A DNA stretch of 64,000 nucleotides from CAVOGJ01 sp963700865 (lineage in GTDB: Bacteria; Planctomycetota; Planctomycetia; Pirellulales; Pirellulaceae), in NCBI GenBank assembly GCA_963700865.1, contig CAVOZC010000018.1, positions 1,550,001 through 1,614,000 of the forward strand, in the 5' to 3' direction. Position 1 is the stretch's first letter. The number at the start of each line of letters is the position of its first letter. Below the pieces are notes generated by a model. It saw only the letters and a program-made list of their open reading frames with translations, did not search any database and was not told where the DNA came from. Below are positions 1-7,711 of the stretch, piece after piece. The translations under genes and the position numbers were made by a program.

Positions 1-1
1 C

Positions 2-551
2 GTTCGCCCCTTCGCGCATCACCTTGCCCGGCGGATCGACACCTTGGACCCGCTCGAATTGCGTGCCTTCGCGGCAGAGTTCCTCGAAAATTCCAAGAAT
101 CGCCACATCCTACTGGCGAGTGCGGCGGCGGCGGAGAAGCGACAACGAATTGCGGAAAAACTGCTGGCGGCCGCACGGGTCGAGGCGGACGTCGACCGCT
201 TCTTGCAACGGTTGCAAGCGGCCGCCATTATTGGGCCGTCGCCGGACGAGGAAGGACTGGAAAAGAATCCGTCAGTCGATCGCCGTGATCCAGCTTTCGC
301 GACGTGACGAATCGATCAGCCGCGGAGAATTGCAGGACCTGGTAAACGATCTGCGTGAGAATCTGCCCGCATCGTTGGGCTATCTTGAGTCTCCGGGCTT
401 CGCCGGTCGCGGCAAGTCCGACCGCCTGGCCAAAATGTATTTGACCCTCAACGAGGCTTGCCACCATTTCTCCGCCACTGGCAAGGTTGGCAATTTTGGC
501 CTGGTACGAGCCGCGTATCGAAATCTGGACGGTCTGATCGAAGACGAATGA
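2..551 (+). CDS. Unrecognised protein, 5'-truncated and frame-disrupted
   Basis: The frame is open from the left edge to a stop at 307 and encodes an Ala/Glu/Arg-rich helical segment. A different frame carries on to a stop at 551 with a compositionally normal end (motifs SRGELQDLVNDL, GFAGRGKSDRLAKMYL). The two halves look like one protein joined by a frameshift near 258-285, next to a run of four A. The alternative is two genes, the second starting at the weak GTG at 285 without a visible ribosome binding site. No domain is recognised. The N-terminus lies outside the window. The next gene (minus strand) converges and ends 43 bases further on. Confidence 0.5.
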   Translation, partial: FAPSRITLPGGSTPWTRSNCVPSRQSSSKIPRIATSYWRVRRRRRSDNELRKNCWRPHGSRRTSTASCNGCKRPPLLGRRRTRKDWKRIRQSIAVIQLSRRDESISRGELQDLVNDLRENLPASLGYLESPGFAGRGKSDRLAKMYLTLNEACHHFSATGKVGNFGLVRAAYRNLDGLIEDE

Positions 552-594
552 GACGGCGGGTATCCACGGCTCGGCTCAGACGCTCCCCCGCCAC

Positions 595-1905
595 TCATTC
601 CGGTGTGGGCAGAAGTTCCAGCGCCGCCGCACCCATGCAGGTGACGCCCGCCACAAAGGCGGACGGCATGTCGGGATAGAAGTGGGGCGAGTGCAGCGAC
701 GGGGGTGTCTCGCCAAGCTGCTTCATGCGCTCCAGCCGCCTCGGTTCGACACTTCCCAACCAGAACATGAAAATCGGCACGCCGGCTCTGCCATACTCGG
801 AAAAATCCTCGCCGCCCATGACGGGGGGCGTTTCGATCACCTGATCGTCTCCAATCACCGAACGAAACACGGGAGTCAAACGGGCCACGAGCGACTTGTC
901 ATTCGAGAGCGCGGGCGTCCCCTCGGAGATCTTAATCTCTGGCGGAGGAGCGCCCGCCGCCAATGCGACGCCTTCCGCTTTCCGTTTGATCGCCTGCAGC
1001 ATTTGTTCGCGGACCTTGTCCGAATAGCTGCGGACCGTCAGTTGTAGATGGCAAGCGTCACTGATCACATTGTGTTTGGTGCCGGCGTGGATCGAACCGA
1101 CGGTCACGACCGCCGATTCGGTCGGATCGATCTCGCGGCTGACAATCGTTTGCAGGCTCATGACCAATTCCGCGGCCTGCACGATGGGGTCGATCGTGGT
1201 CTGCGGGTATGCGCCGTGCCCTCCCCTCCCCTTCACCGTGATATCGACACTATTGACGTTTGCCAGTGCATAGCCGGCACGGTAGCCGACCATGCCCGCG
1301 GGCAGTTCGGCGGACATGTGCAAGGCCAGCCCGAAATCGGGCTTGGGAAAGCGTTCGAACAGCCCATCCGCCAGCATGGCCTTGGCGCCCGAGCCACGTT
1401 CTTCCGCCGGCTGGCCGATCACGACCAGCGTGCCCGACCAATCGGTCCGATGTTCTGCCAGGTAGGCGGCCGTGGCGATGAGATTGGTCATGTGCAGGTC
1501 ATGACCGCAAGCGTGCATCACGCCGACGGTCGCGCCGTCTTTATCCACCGTGGTGACCGTCGAGGCGTAGGCCAGATTGGTTTCTTCCGCGACGGGCAAC
1601 GCATCCAGGTCGGCCCGCAGCAGGAGGGTCGGGCCTTTCCCGTTCTCAAGCAGGCCGACCACGCCGTGGCCGCCGACCCCCTGCGTTACGGTGTAACCGC
1701 GGCGGCGCAGTTCGTCGGCGAAACGATCCGCGGTATTCTTTTCTTGAAAAGACAGTTCCGGATGCTGATGGAAGTCGCGGTAGAGCGCTTCATACTCCGC
1801 CACGTGGGACTGGGCCCAAGCGGCGATCGGCGAGGATGCCGGTGGCGATTCGGCGTGCGTCGTTACAGCCAGGCAGCAAACGACCAGCAAGACCCTCGTT
1901 GTCAT
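595..1905 (-). CDS. Secreted M20-family amidohydrolase (M20D, HipO/AmaA type)
   Basis: This enzyme of about 436 residues probably hydrolyses N-acyl-amino acids or related amides at a two-metal centre. An N-terminal signal peptide (VLLVVCCLAVTTHA) places it outside the cytoplasm. Family motifs are present in order: DLDALPV, the metal-binding HACGHDLH, QPAEERGSGA with the catalytic and ligand glutamates, GGEDFSEY, and LHSPHFYPD near the C-terminus. The start chosen is the ATG at 1905, because GGAG lies 8 bases upstream. A GTG at 1914 would add three residues but overlaps that site. It follows the double-parvulin gene on the same strand after a 50-base gap, so the two may be co-transcribed. Substrate is not predictable from sequence. 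Confidence 0.88.
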   Translation of the reverse strand: MTTRVLLVVCCLAVTTHAESPPASSPIAAWAQSHVAEYEALYRDFHQHPELSFQEKNTADRFADELRRRGYTVTQGVGGHGVVGLLENGKGPTLLLRADLDALPVAEETNLAYASTVTTVDKDGATVGVMHACGHDLHMTNLIATAAYLAEHRTDWSGTLVVIGQPAEERGSGAKAMLADGLFERFPKPDFGLALHMSAELPAGMVGYRAGYALANVNSVDITVKGRGGHGAYPQTTIDPIVQAAELVMSLQTIVSREIDPTESAVVTVGSIHAGTKHNVISDACHLQLTVRSYSDKVREQMLQAIKRKAEGVALAAGAPPPEIKISEGTPALSNDKSLVARLTPVFRSVIGDDQVIETPPVMGGEDFSEYGRAGVPIFMFWLGSVEPRRLERMKQLGETPPSLHSPHFYPDMPSAFVAGVTCMGAAALELLPTPE

Positions 1906-1955
1906 CAGGTTCACTCCACTTTTTCGACGCGGGGCAGCCAGCCGGCTCCAGTGCG

Positions 1956-3848
1956 TTAACGAGTCGCGGTTCCCGGTTTCGGCTTGGTGTACGACGCGCG
2001 TTGGACGCCTCCCTCGGGTTGAGACGTACCGACCAGGAAATTGTCGATTTGGGATCGTTCCTTCATGCGATCAAACTCGCGCGACATTGCCAGCCGCACT
2101 TTCTTCTCCCGGATATCGGCCTCCAGTTCCTCTCGCACGGCGGCCATACCGTCGACGACCGGCTTGGTTCGTCCCAGGCAACGGAGAATGATGAACTTGT
2201 CTCCGATCGCCAGCACTCCCGAGGTTTCACCCGGCTTCAGCTGGAAGGCTTCTTCCTCCATCAGTGGTTGGCCGCCAAAACGGCGAATGGGCGGGACCTG
2301 ACCAAAATTGGCTCGCGAAACCGGTTCGACACTGTATTGATGAGCCAGTTCGCCGAAGAATTTTTCCGAAGGGTTCTTCCGTGCCAAGTCAAACACCTCA
2401 TGCGCCGTGCGTTGGCTGGAAAGGACAATCGCCAGAATTTCGACGCGCTCGCCATAGTTCGCGGCAAAGCCTTTTTCCAGGTCCTCTGCCGAGATATTGA
2501 TGGCGCCATTGACCAGTTTTTTCAATGCCACACTGGGCCAGACCGCGTCGCGTACGTAGGTATCGACCGTGACGTCGCCTTCCTCGGTGACTTTCTTCAG
2601 CCAGCCGTCGACATCCGGTTTGCCGGCGGCATCGGAAAATCCATAGGACTCGGCCGCCCGGCGTATCTCTTCCTGCAGATCGGCTTGCGTGACCTGAATG
2701 CTGCGACGCTTCATGGCCTGAACCAGTAATTTGCGATTGATCTCGCCATCCAGTACGGCGTCGCCGTAACGTTGGATACACTGTTCGCCCAAATGCTGGA
2801 TGGTGATTTTCCGATCGTTCACGATCGCGGCCACTCCTGGCATTTGCTGGCGCAGCGTTTCGTCACCCAACACGATCTTGACCGTCGCCTTTTCCTGCAG
2901 CTCGCGGAATTTCTCGGAAGCCGCGGACCGTAGCTTGCGGTCCGCCAAGGCATCCTTGAGTTCGGCCAGCGTTGCTGTGCGTTGTTCGGGGTTGAGCTTG
3001 CTCGCCGGAAGGTGCCGTTCGCATTTGAGGATGAGATACTGGTTGGCGAGCGGCACGATTTCCGAGACCTCACCCGGTTGCAGCGAGAATGCCACCTTCT
3101 CAATCCGCGGGTCTCCGACGTGGCGATGGATGGGTGGGATCAAGCCGCGGGTCGCCGCGCTGTTCTCATCCTCGCTATGGTCTTTGGCGAGTCGATCAAA
3201 CTGGTCCGGCTTGGCCTTGGCCTCGGCCTGCAATTCTTTGGCACGATCCGCCGAATGCGTGACAATCAAGCGGACCTGCACGGCTGGTCCAAATTCCGAT
3301 TCGTAAGCCTCCTGCAATTCCTTGTCGGTCACCTCGAGCTGACTGGCGGCCAAGGCGCGCAGAGCCAGTGTGGGCCAGACGATGTCGCGGCGGTACTGGC
3401 CCGGCGTGACGTTGCGCTCGGTCTGCAACATCTGCAGCCAACGATCGACGGAGAAGCCGAACTTGCCAGCCATGCGTTCCACTTCCGCTTCCACATCCGC
3501 CGCGGTGATCTTAAGGTTTTTTTGCTGGCACTCTTGCAGGATCAGATGCTTATTGACCTCGCTTTCGAGTACCTGCCTCCCGTACCGCCGAATGCACTCG
3601 TTGGCCAGCTGCTTGCGCGTGATTTCCTCGCGATTGACAACCGCCACAACTTGCGGATTTTCCGCTTCTGGCGGCGCGACAGGCCCCGCCGGTTCGGCTG
3701 ACTTGCGCGTCTGTGGCGAGCGGGACTGCGCCACTGCGGCCGGTCCGCCACAGCAGAGGATGGCTAGAAGGATGACTGCGGTCCGAGGGAAAGGACAACC
3801 GAACACTGCGCCGGCTCGCTGCCTTGCTTGCCATAAGGGTCTCTCCAT
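1956..3848 (-). CDS. Exported peptidyl-prolyl isomerase with two SurA/PpiC-like modules
   Basis: This protein of about 630 residues has a signal peptide ending AAVAQ and a short Pro/Glu-rich linker. Two tandem modules follow, each a SurA-N-like helical part (VVAVVNREEITRKQLANECI and VAAIVNDRKITIQHLGEQCI) and a parvulin-like part. The parvulin parts share the pattern FxxLAxxxS...RG/NFGxIPPIxR...FxLxPGExS...YxILxC. It probably acts as a periplasmic foldase or chaperone for exported proteins. The start used is the ATG at 3848. Upstream there is GAATT but no good Shine-Dalgarno. The only good one (GGAGAG) precedes an ATG at 3834 in another frame. A much longer upstream open frame overlaps the divergent gene at 4110 and is not protein-like. 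Confidence 0.82.
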   Translation of the reverse strand: MERPLWQARQRAGAVFGCPFPRTAVILLAILCCGGPAAVAQSRSPQTRKSAEPAGPVAPPEAENPQVVAVVNREEITRKQLANECIRRYGRQVLESEVNKHLILQECQQKNLKITAADVEAEVERMAGKFGFSVDRWLQMLQTERNVTPGQYRRDIVWPTLALRALAASQLEVTDKELQEAYESEFGPAVQVRLIVTHSADRAKELQAEAKAKPDQFDRLAKDHSEDENSAATRGLIPPIHRHVGDPRIEKVAFSLQPGEVSEIVPLANQYLILKCERHLPASKLNPEQRTATLAELKDALADRKLRSAASEKFRELQEKATVKIVLGDETLRQQMPGVAAIVNDRKITIQHLGEQCIQRYGDAVLDGEINRKLLVQAMKRRSIQVTQADLQEEIRRAAESYGFSDAAGKPDVDGWLKKVTEEGDVTVDTYVRDAVWPSVALKKLVNGAINISAEDLEKGFAANYGERVEILAIVLSSQRTAHEVFDLARKNPSEKFFGELAHQYSVEPVSRANFGQVPPIRRFGGQPLMEEEAFQLKPGETSGVLAIGDKFIILRCLGRTKPVVDGMAAVREELEADIREKKVRLAMSREFDRMKERSQIDNFLVGTSQPEGGVQRASYTKPKPGTATR

Positions 3849-4109
3849 AATTCTTGTGGTGAACGCCGCTGGGGCGGTTGCCAGCATCCGTGGGGCGGAG
3901 TATAGGAAGCCGGTCGAATGAGGGTCAAGTCGCGATGCTGGCAGTCCCGACTGGCGATCAGAGTTGCCCAAAGTGGCCGTTCGCGGGCCCGTTTCCCGCC
4001 ACTGATGGCCACCGCGTCCGCGCACAACGTGCTCCACGCCGCCGGGCTCTTCGGTTATCATCCCACCTGGCAGTCGCCCGTCCCTCGCACGTTTCCTACA
4101 GGAGTCGTT

Positions 4110-4890
4110 ATGCGCCCTTTTCTGCTGTCCGTGTCGGTCGCGATCTTGTGCAGTCTCTGGCAGCCCTCCGCTCAAGGGCAGGAAGCGGGCGGCGGCGAAT
4201 ATCCAGTCGTGTCGCGGATGGTCAAGTACACGACGCAAGGTGAGCACACGCAGGGTTATCTGGCAGAGCCGAAAAGCCCCGGAAAGCGACCGGCCATCGT
4301 GCTGATCCATGAATGGTGGGGTCTGAATGATTCGATCAAGGCCAAGGCACGTGAGTTCGCGGGTCGAGGCTATGTGGCCCTGGCGGTTGACCTGTACGAC
4401 GGCAAAGCGACCACTGATCGTGACGAAGCCGGTCGGCTGGCAGCGGCCGTGAGGGGCAATTTTGATCAGGCCTTTGCCAACTTGGAGGATGCCATTGCCT
4501 ACCTGAAGAAATTGGATACCGTGAATCCAGACCGCTTGGCATCGATCGGCTGGTGTTTCGGCGGCGGTTGGTCCTACCAGATCGCGAAGAACAACCTGGG
4601 GGTCAAGGCGTCCGTGATCTACTACGGCCAATTCAACCCGCAGGATGATTTGCAAAAGATGCGCGCCGAAATCATCGGCCATTTCGCGGAAGAAGACCGC
4701 AGCATTCGCCTGGATGATGTCAAACAGTTTGAAGCAACTCTGAAAACACAGGGAGGCGATCACAATCTACATCTACCCACACACGACGCATGGGTTTGCT
4801 AGTCGTCCTGGCGAAAATCCGGACTACGACGAGCAAGCAGCTCAGCTTGCCTGGCTCCGCACCTTGGCCTTTCTTCAGAAGCGTTTGTAA
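4110..4890 (+). CDS. Dienelactone hydrolase family protein (frameshifted before catalytic His)
   Basis: This is a secreted alpha/beta hydrolase of about 260 residues once the frame is restored. The ATG at 4110 follows AGGAG at 5 bases and opens a signal peptide ending SAQGQ. The nucleophile elbow GWCFGGG carries the catalytic Cys used by dienelactone hydrolases, and HEWWGLND is the typical strand/oxyanion region. As read, the frame stops at 4802. Shifting one base near 4755-4762 gives IYIYPHTTHGFASRPGEN and a standard end LAWLRTLAFLQKRL with a stop at 4888-4890. The catalytic His lies in this restored part, so the uncorrected product would be inactive. The restored stop overlaps the next start (TAATG), which supports the restored frame and translational coupling to elaA. 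Confidence 0.8.
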
Positions 4891-5353
4891 TGCCTCCGGA
4901 GCCTTCGATCGCGTGGGCATGCGCGAAGTTTGAGGACCTGGATACGATCCAGCTGCACGCCATTTTCGCAGCTCGACAAATCGTTTTCGTCGTGGAGCAG
5001 GCCTGCGTCTACCTCGACGTGGATGGAAGGGATCCGGCGTGCTGGCATCTGTGGGGTGAATCGGCCGGCGACGGATTAGTGGCCTATGCGCGGCTGCTGC
5101 CACCGGGCGTCTATTTCGAAGAACCGTCCATTGGCCGCGTGCTGACGATGATGGCGGCCCGCGGGCAAGTGCCGGACACGCCTTGGTGCGGCAAGCCGTG
5201 CGTCATTGCGAGCAGCTTTTTCCGGGCCATCGGCGAGTGCGGATCGCCGCCCAACAGCATTTGGAGGCGTTTTATGCCGAGCACGGTTTTCGGCGGGTGG
5301 GTGACCCCTATGTCGAGGACGGCATCCCGCATATCCAGATGTTGCGGAGCTGA
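4890..5353 (+). CDS. elaA: ElaA-type GNAT N-acetyltransferase (frameshifted)
   Basis: The N-terminal half is a clear ElaA match: FVVEQACVYLDVDGRD, HLWGE, LVAYARLLPPGV, EPSIGRVLT. After about 5165 the open frame loses similarity, although it runs on to 5399. In another frame the family C-terminus resumes with AGHALVRQAV, QQHLEAFYAEHGFRRVGDP and YVEDGIPHIQML, ending at 5353. A one-base indel within about 5150-5178 therefore explains the gene. ElaA proteins are GNAT-fold acetyltransferases whose physiological substrate is poorly defined. The ATG overlaps the TAA of the hydrolase gene upstream. The first repeat of the array at 5354 begins directly after the stop codon. Confidence 0.78.
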
Positions 5354-5803
5354 ACTGCCGGCCGCCCGACTGTGGCTGGAAGCCCCAGCCACGATGTGAA
5401 GTGCGGCATCCTTCGCCGCTATCCCCGACTAGCCGATTCGACGACATGTTAATCGAGTGGGCCACGACGAGCACTGCCGGCCGCCCGACTGTGGCTGGAA
5501 GCCCCAGCCACGACGTGGAGTGCGGCGATCCTTCGCCGCTATCCCCGACTAGCCGGTTCGACGACACGTTAATCGGGTGGGCCACGACGAGCACTGCCGG
5601 CCGCCCGACTGTGGCTGGAAGCCCCAGCCACGATGTGAAGTGCGGCGACTCCTTCGCCGCTATCCCCGACTAGCCGATTCGACGACATGTTAATCGAGTG
5701 GGCCACGACGAGCACTGCCGGCCGCCCGACTGTGGCTGGAAGCCCCAGCCACGATGTGAAGTGCGGCGATCCTTCGCCACTTTTCCCGACTAGCCGGTTC
5801 GCC
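5354..5803 (+). repeat. Four tandem copies of a ~120-bp repeat
   Basis: Units begin at 5354, 5473, 5593 and 5714, giving spacings of 119, 120 and 121, and are nearly identical. Each contains a hairpin (GTGGCTGG, 5-base loop, CCAGCCAC), then TTCGCCGCTATCCCCGACTA, then a segment ending GGGCCACGACGAGC. The array fills the space between elaA and the convergent CHRD gene. The last unit supplies the stop codon of that gene. No coding role is supported. Confidence 0.9.
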
Positions 5804-6444
5804 GCCGTTGGCGGAGTGCCATCAGCCCTCCCAGCAACAGCAGCCCCACTCCGGCGGGTTCGGGCACCTGCATCAGCCGCCCGCCCAGCGCGCCGCTACC
5901 GACCTGATTGGTGTGGATATTGAGGAACATGTCACCACTGAAGAGCACGTCCAGCATCCCGGGACTGGTGATGTCCTGGGTCGGCGGGAATGTCAAGTTG
6001 GTGTCGGAAATGTCCCACAGGCCGCTGATCGTACTATTCGGCGCGTCGACAAACAGGTTGGCATCGTCGCGACGAGGGATGCCAAAAATATTGAGTACGT
6101 GCTCCGTGCCAACGGTATCGCCCGGCAGACAGCCGGGCGTGGCGCACTCGCGTACGTTATGCAGGTGGACCGCGACCACGTCATCCAGAATATCGGGTGT
6201 CAGACCACCCAGGTCGACGCCGTTCAACTGAATGAAATAGCTGAGCGTCGTACCTGCCGCATTCCCTTCCGGCTGCGTCAGGACGAATTCCGCGACTCCC
6301 GTCGCTGTCGAAGGCGTGCCTTGGACGCCTGCGGATGACATGATCACTGGAAAGCTGCGCTTCGAAACGCGTCGTGGCGGCGTGGAGCGTATGGCCGCAG
6401 AATGCGACCAGGCTCGCCAAGTAAACAACCATCGTCTTCATCAT
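5790..6444 (-). CDS. CHRD-domain protein with PEP-CTERM anchor (frameshifted)
   Basis: This secreted protein of about 218 residues starts with a signal peptide (MVVYLASLVAFCGHTLHA). The body resembles a CHRD domain: RFEAQLSS, then ATGVAEFVLTQ, LSYFIQLNGVDLGGLT and VVAVHLHNVREC. The C-terminus, VPEPAGVGLLLLGGLMALRQRR, is a PEP-CTERM sorting signal processed by exosortase systems. The first 30 or so codons are in a different frame from the rest, with a one-base indel near 6335-6355. The ATG at 6444 overlaps the upstream gene's TGA (ATGA) and has AAAGG 9 bases upstream, so translation is probably coupled. The stop codon at 5790-5792 lies in the neighbouring tandem repeat. Confidence 0.72.
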
Positions 6445-7622
6445 TGGTGACATCCTTTTTCTTTTGAAATGCCATGCCTCGTCATTTGTGTCCAGTAAAA
6501 AAACAGACCAAGCAATGAGCCGAAGATACCGGCGGGCTCGGGGACGGCGGAAGGAAGTGGGTCGGAACTATTGAATTTATTCGTATTCCAAATATTGAAG
6601 TCGGTGACGTCGACAAAGCCATCGGCATTGAAGTCACCGGCGCTCCAGGCGGCGACCCCCGTAAATTTATGCGCGCTCCACAGGTTGAAATCCGAGACGT
6701 CGACGACGCCATCCAAGTTTGCGTCGCCATCGAGGTAGTTTCCGCCCAGCCGCAACGTGGCGGCTCCCGCCTCGCGCCGCCACGCGGTCAGGTCCTTGAT
6801 CGTAACCACCCCATCTCCCGATAAATCAAAGGTCGGCGTGTTCGTCATCGCCGCGATGTCGGCGACGATCAGGTCCGCATCCACAATATCGACGTGTCCG
6901 TCGTCGTTGACGTCGGCAATTGCGTGTGCGGCCGTCGCGCTGCGCAGGCGAGCCACCCCGGTGGCTTCGGCGGCAGCGTCCAGTTCGTCAAGTGGATCAT
7001 AAACATAAGGGATTATAAAGGGATCGCTTGTCGCGTGCGCAGGGGATTTGACCCGCACGCCCACGCCGTAGATACCGGCCGGCGCAGCGAGCGGCTCGAG
7101 AAAGTTAAGGCCATGGGCTTCCCAGAATTGCGCGCCGTTATAGGTGCCCCAGTCCATGCCCGTCAGCTTGCCGGAATTGCTCGTCACCAGATACTCCGGC
7201 ACGGGCGTCTCGTTAAGCATTCCTTGATTGTCGAATTGGGGGGCCATGAAACGGAAAGTCGTCGATGCCTTGGCCAGTCCCACGCCATCCCAAAACATCA
7301 AATCCTGGATGACGTCGACATCGAGTTCGGCGCCCGGCAGTACGTGATTCGCGGGGAAATTCACGAGAAAACCGGGTCCGTCGACCGAAATCTCGGCGTC
7401 GAGGAACTTCCGCATCTGTGGGACTTCAAACGTTTCGAGCACGTAAAGTTGATTATTGGCCGGATTGACGAACAGGCTGATGGACCCGGCATGGCCAAGA
7501 CACGCCTCGTCGCCGGCCAGGCAGAGAAGCAGGCAGAGGAACCGACCGAGCAGGGAAAATCTTCCGCTGTCGGGGGCCGTGCCCAACGCATCGCCGCGAA
7601 TAGTGATCGGACCATCAGGCAT
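6441..7622 (-). CDS. Secreted protein with dockerin-like repeats and PEP-CTERM anchor
   Basis: About 393 residues if started at the ATG at 7622. An ATG at 7649 and longer starts are also open. A hydrophobic segment (LLGRFLCLLLCLAGDEACLG) acts as the signal peptide. The middle part has no recognised domain (NNQLYVLETFEVPQ, DPFIIPYVYDPLDELDAA). From about residue 240 there are EF-hand-like dockerin calcium loops: DVNDDGHVDIVDADL, DLSGDGVVTIKDL, GDANLDGVVDVSDFN and GDFNADGFVDVTDFN. The protein ends with VPEPAGIFGSLLGLFFYW, a PEP-CTERM-type anchor. It is the middle gene of three PEP-CTERM genes and shares a 4-base ATGA overlap with the CHRD gene downstream. A surface or matrix protein is likely, but the ligand is unknown. 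Confidence 0.78.
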   Translation of the reverse strand: MPDGPITIRGDALGTAPDSGRFSLLGRFLCLLLCLAGDEACLGHAGSISLFVNPANNQLYVLETFEVPQMRKFLDAEISVDGPGFLVNFPANHVLPGAELDVDVIQDLMFWDGVGLAKASTTFRFMAPQFDNQGMLNETPVPEYLVTSNSGKLTGMDWGTYNGAQFWEAHGLNFLEPLAAPAGIYGVGVRVKSPAHATSDPFIIPYVYDPLDELDAAAEATGVARLRSATAAHAIADVNDDGHVDIVDADLIVADIAAMTNTPTFDLSGDGVVTIKDLTAWRREAGAATLRLGGNYLDGDANLDGVVDVSDFNLWSAHKFTGVAAWSAGDFNADGFVDVTDFNIWNTNKFNSSDPLPSAVPEPAGIFGSLLGLFFYWTQMTRHGISKEKGCHQ

Positions 7623-7711
7623 TTCGACCGGTCTCTGCCCAAGAAGCATCACGACGTGGACTCTCTTCTCTTGCTGTGTTATCTCGAATGGATTTGCCGA
7701 CTGGCCGGCCA

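Noticed and set aside
1048..1959. 303-residue plus-strand frame
   Set aside because: It is the antisense shadow of the M20 amidohydrolase, which has all family motifs.
3849..4763. N-terminal extension of the double-parvulin protein to 935 residues
   Set aside because: The extra 305 codons overlap the divergent dienelactone hydrolase and have no protein-like composition. The signal peptide lies just after the ATG at 3848.
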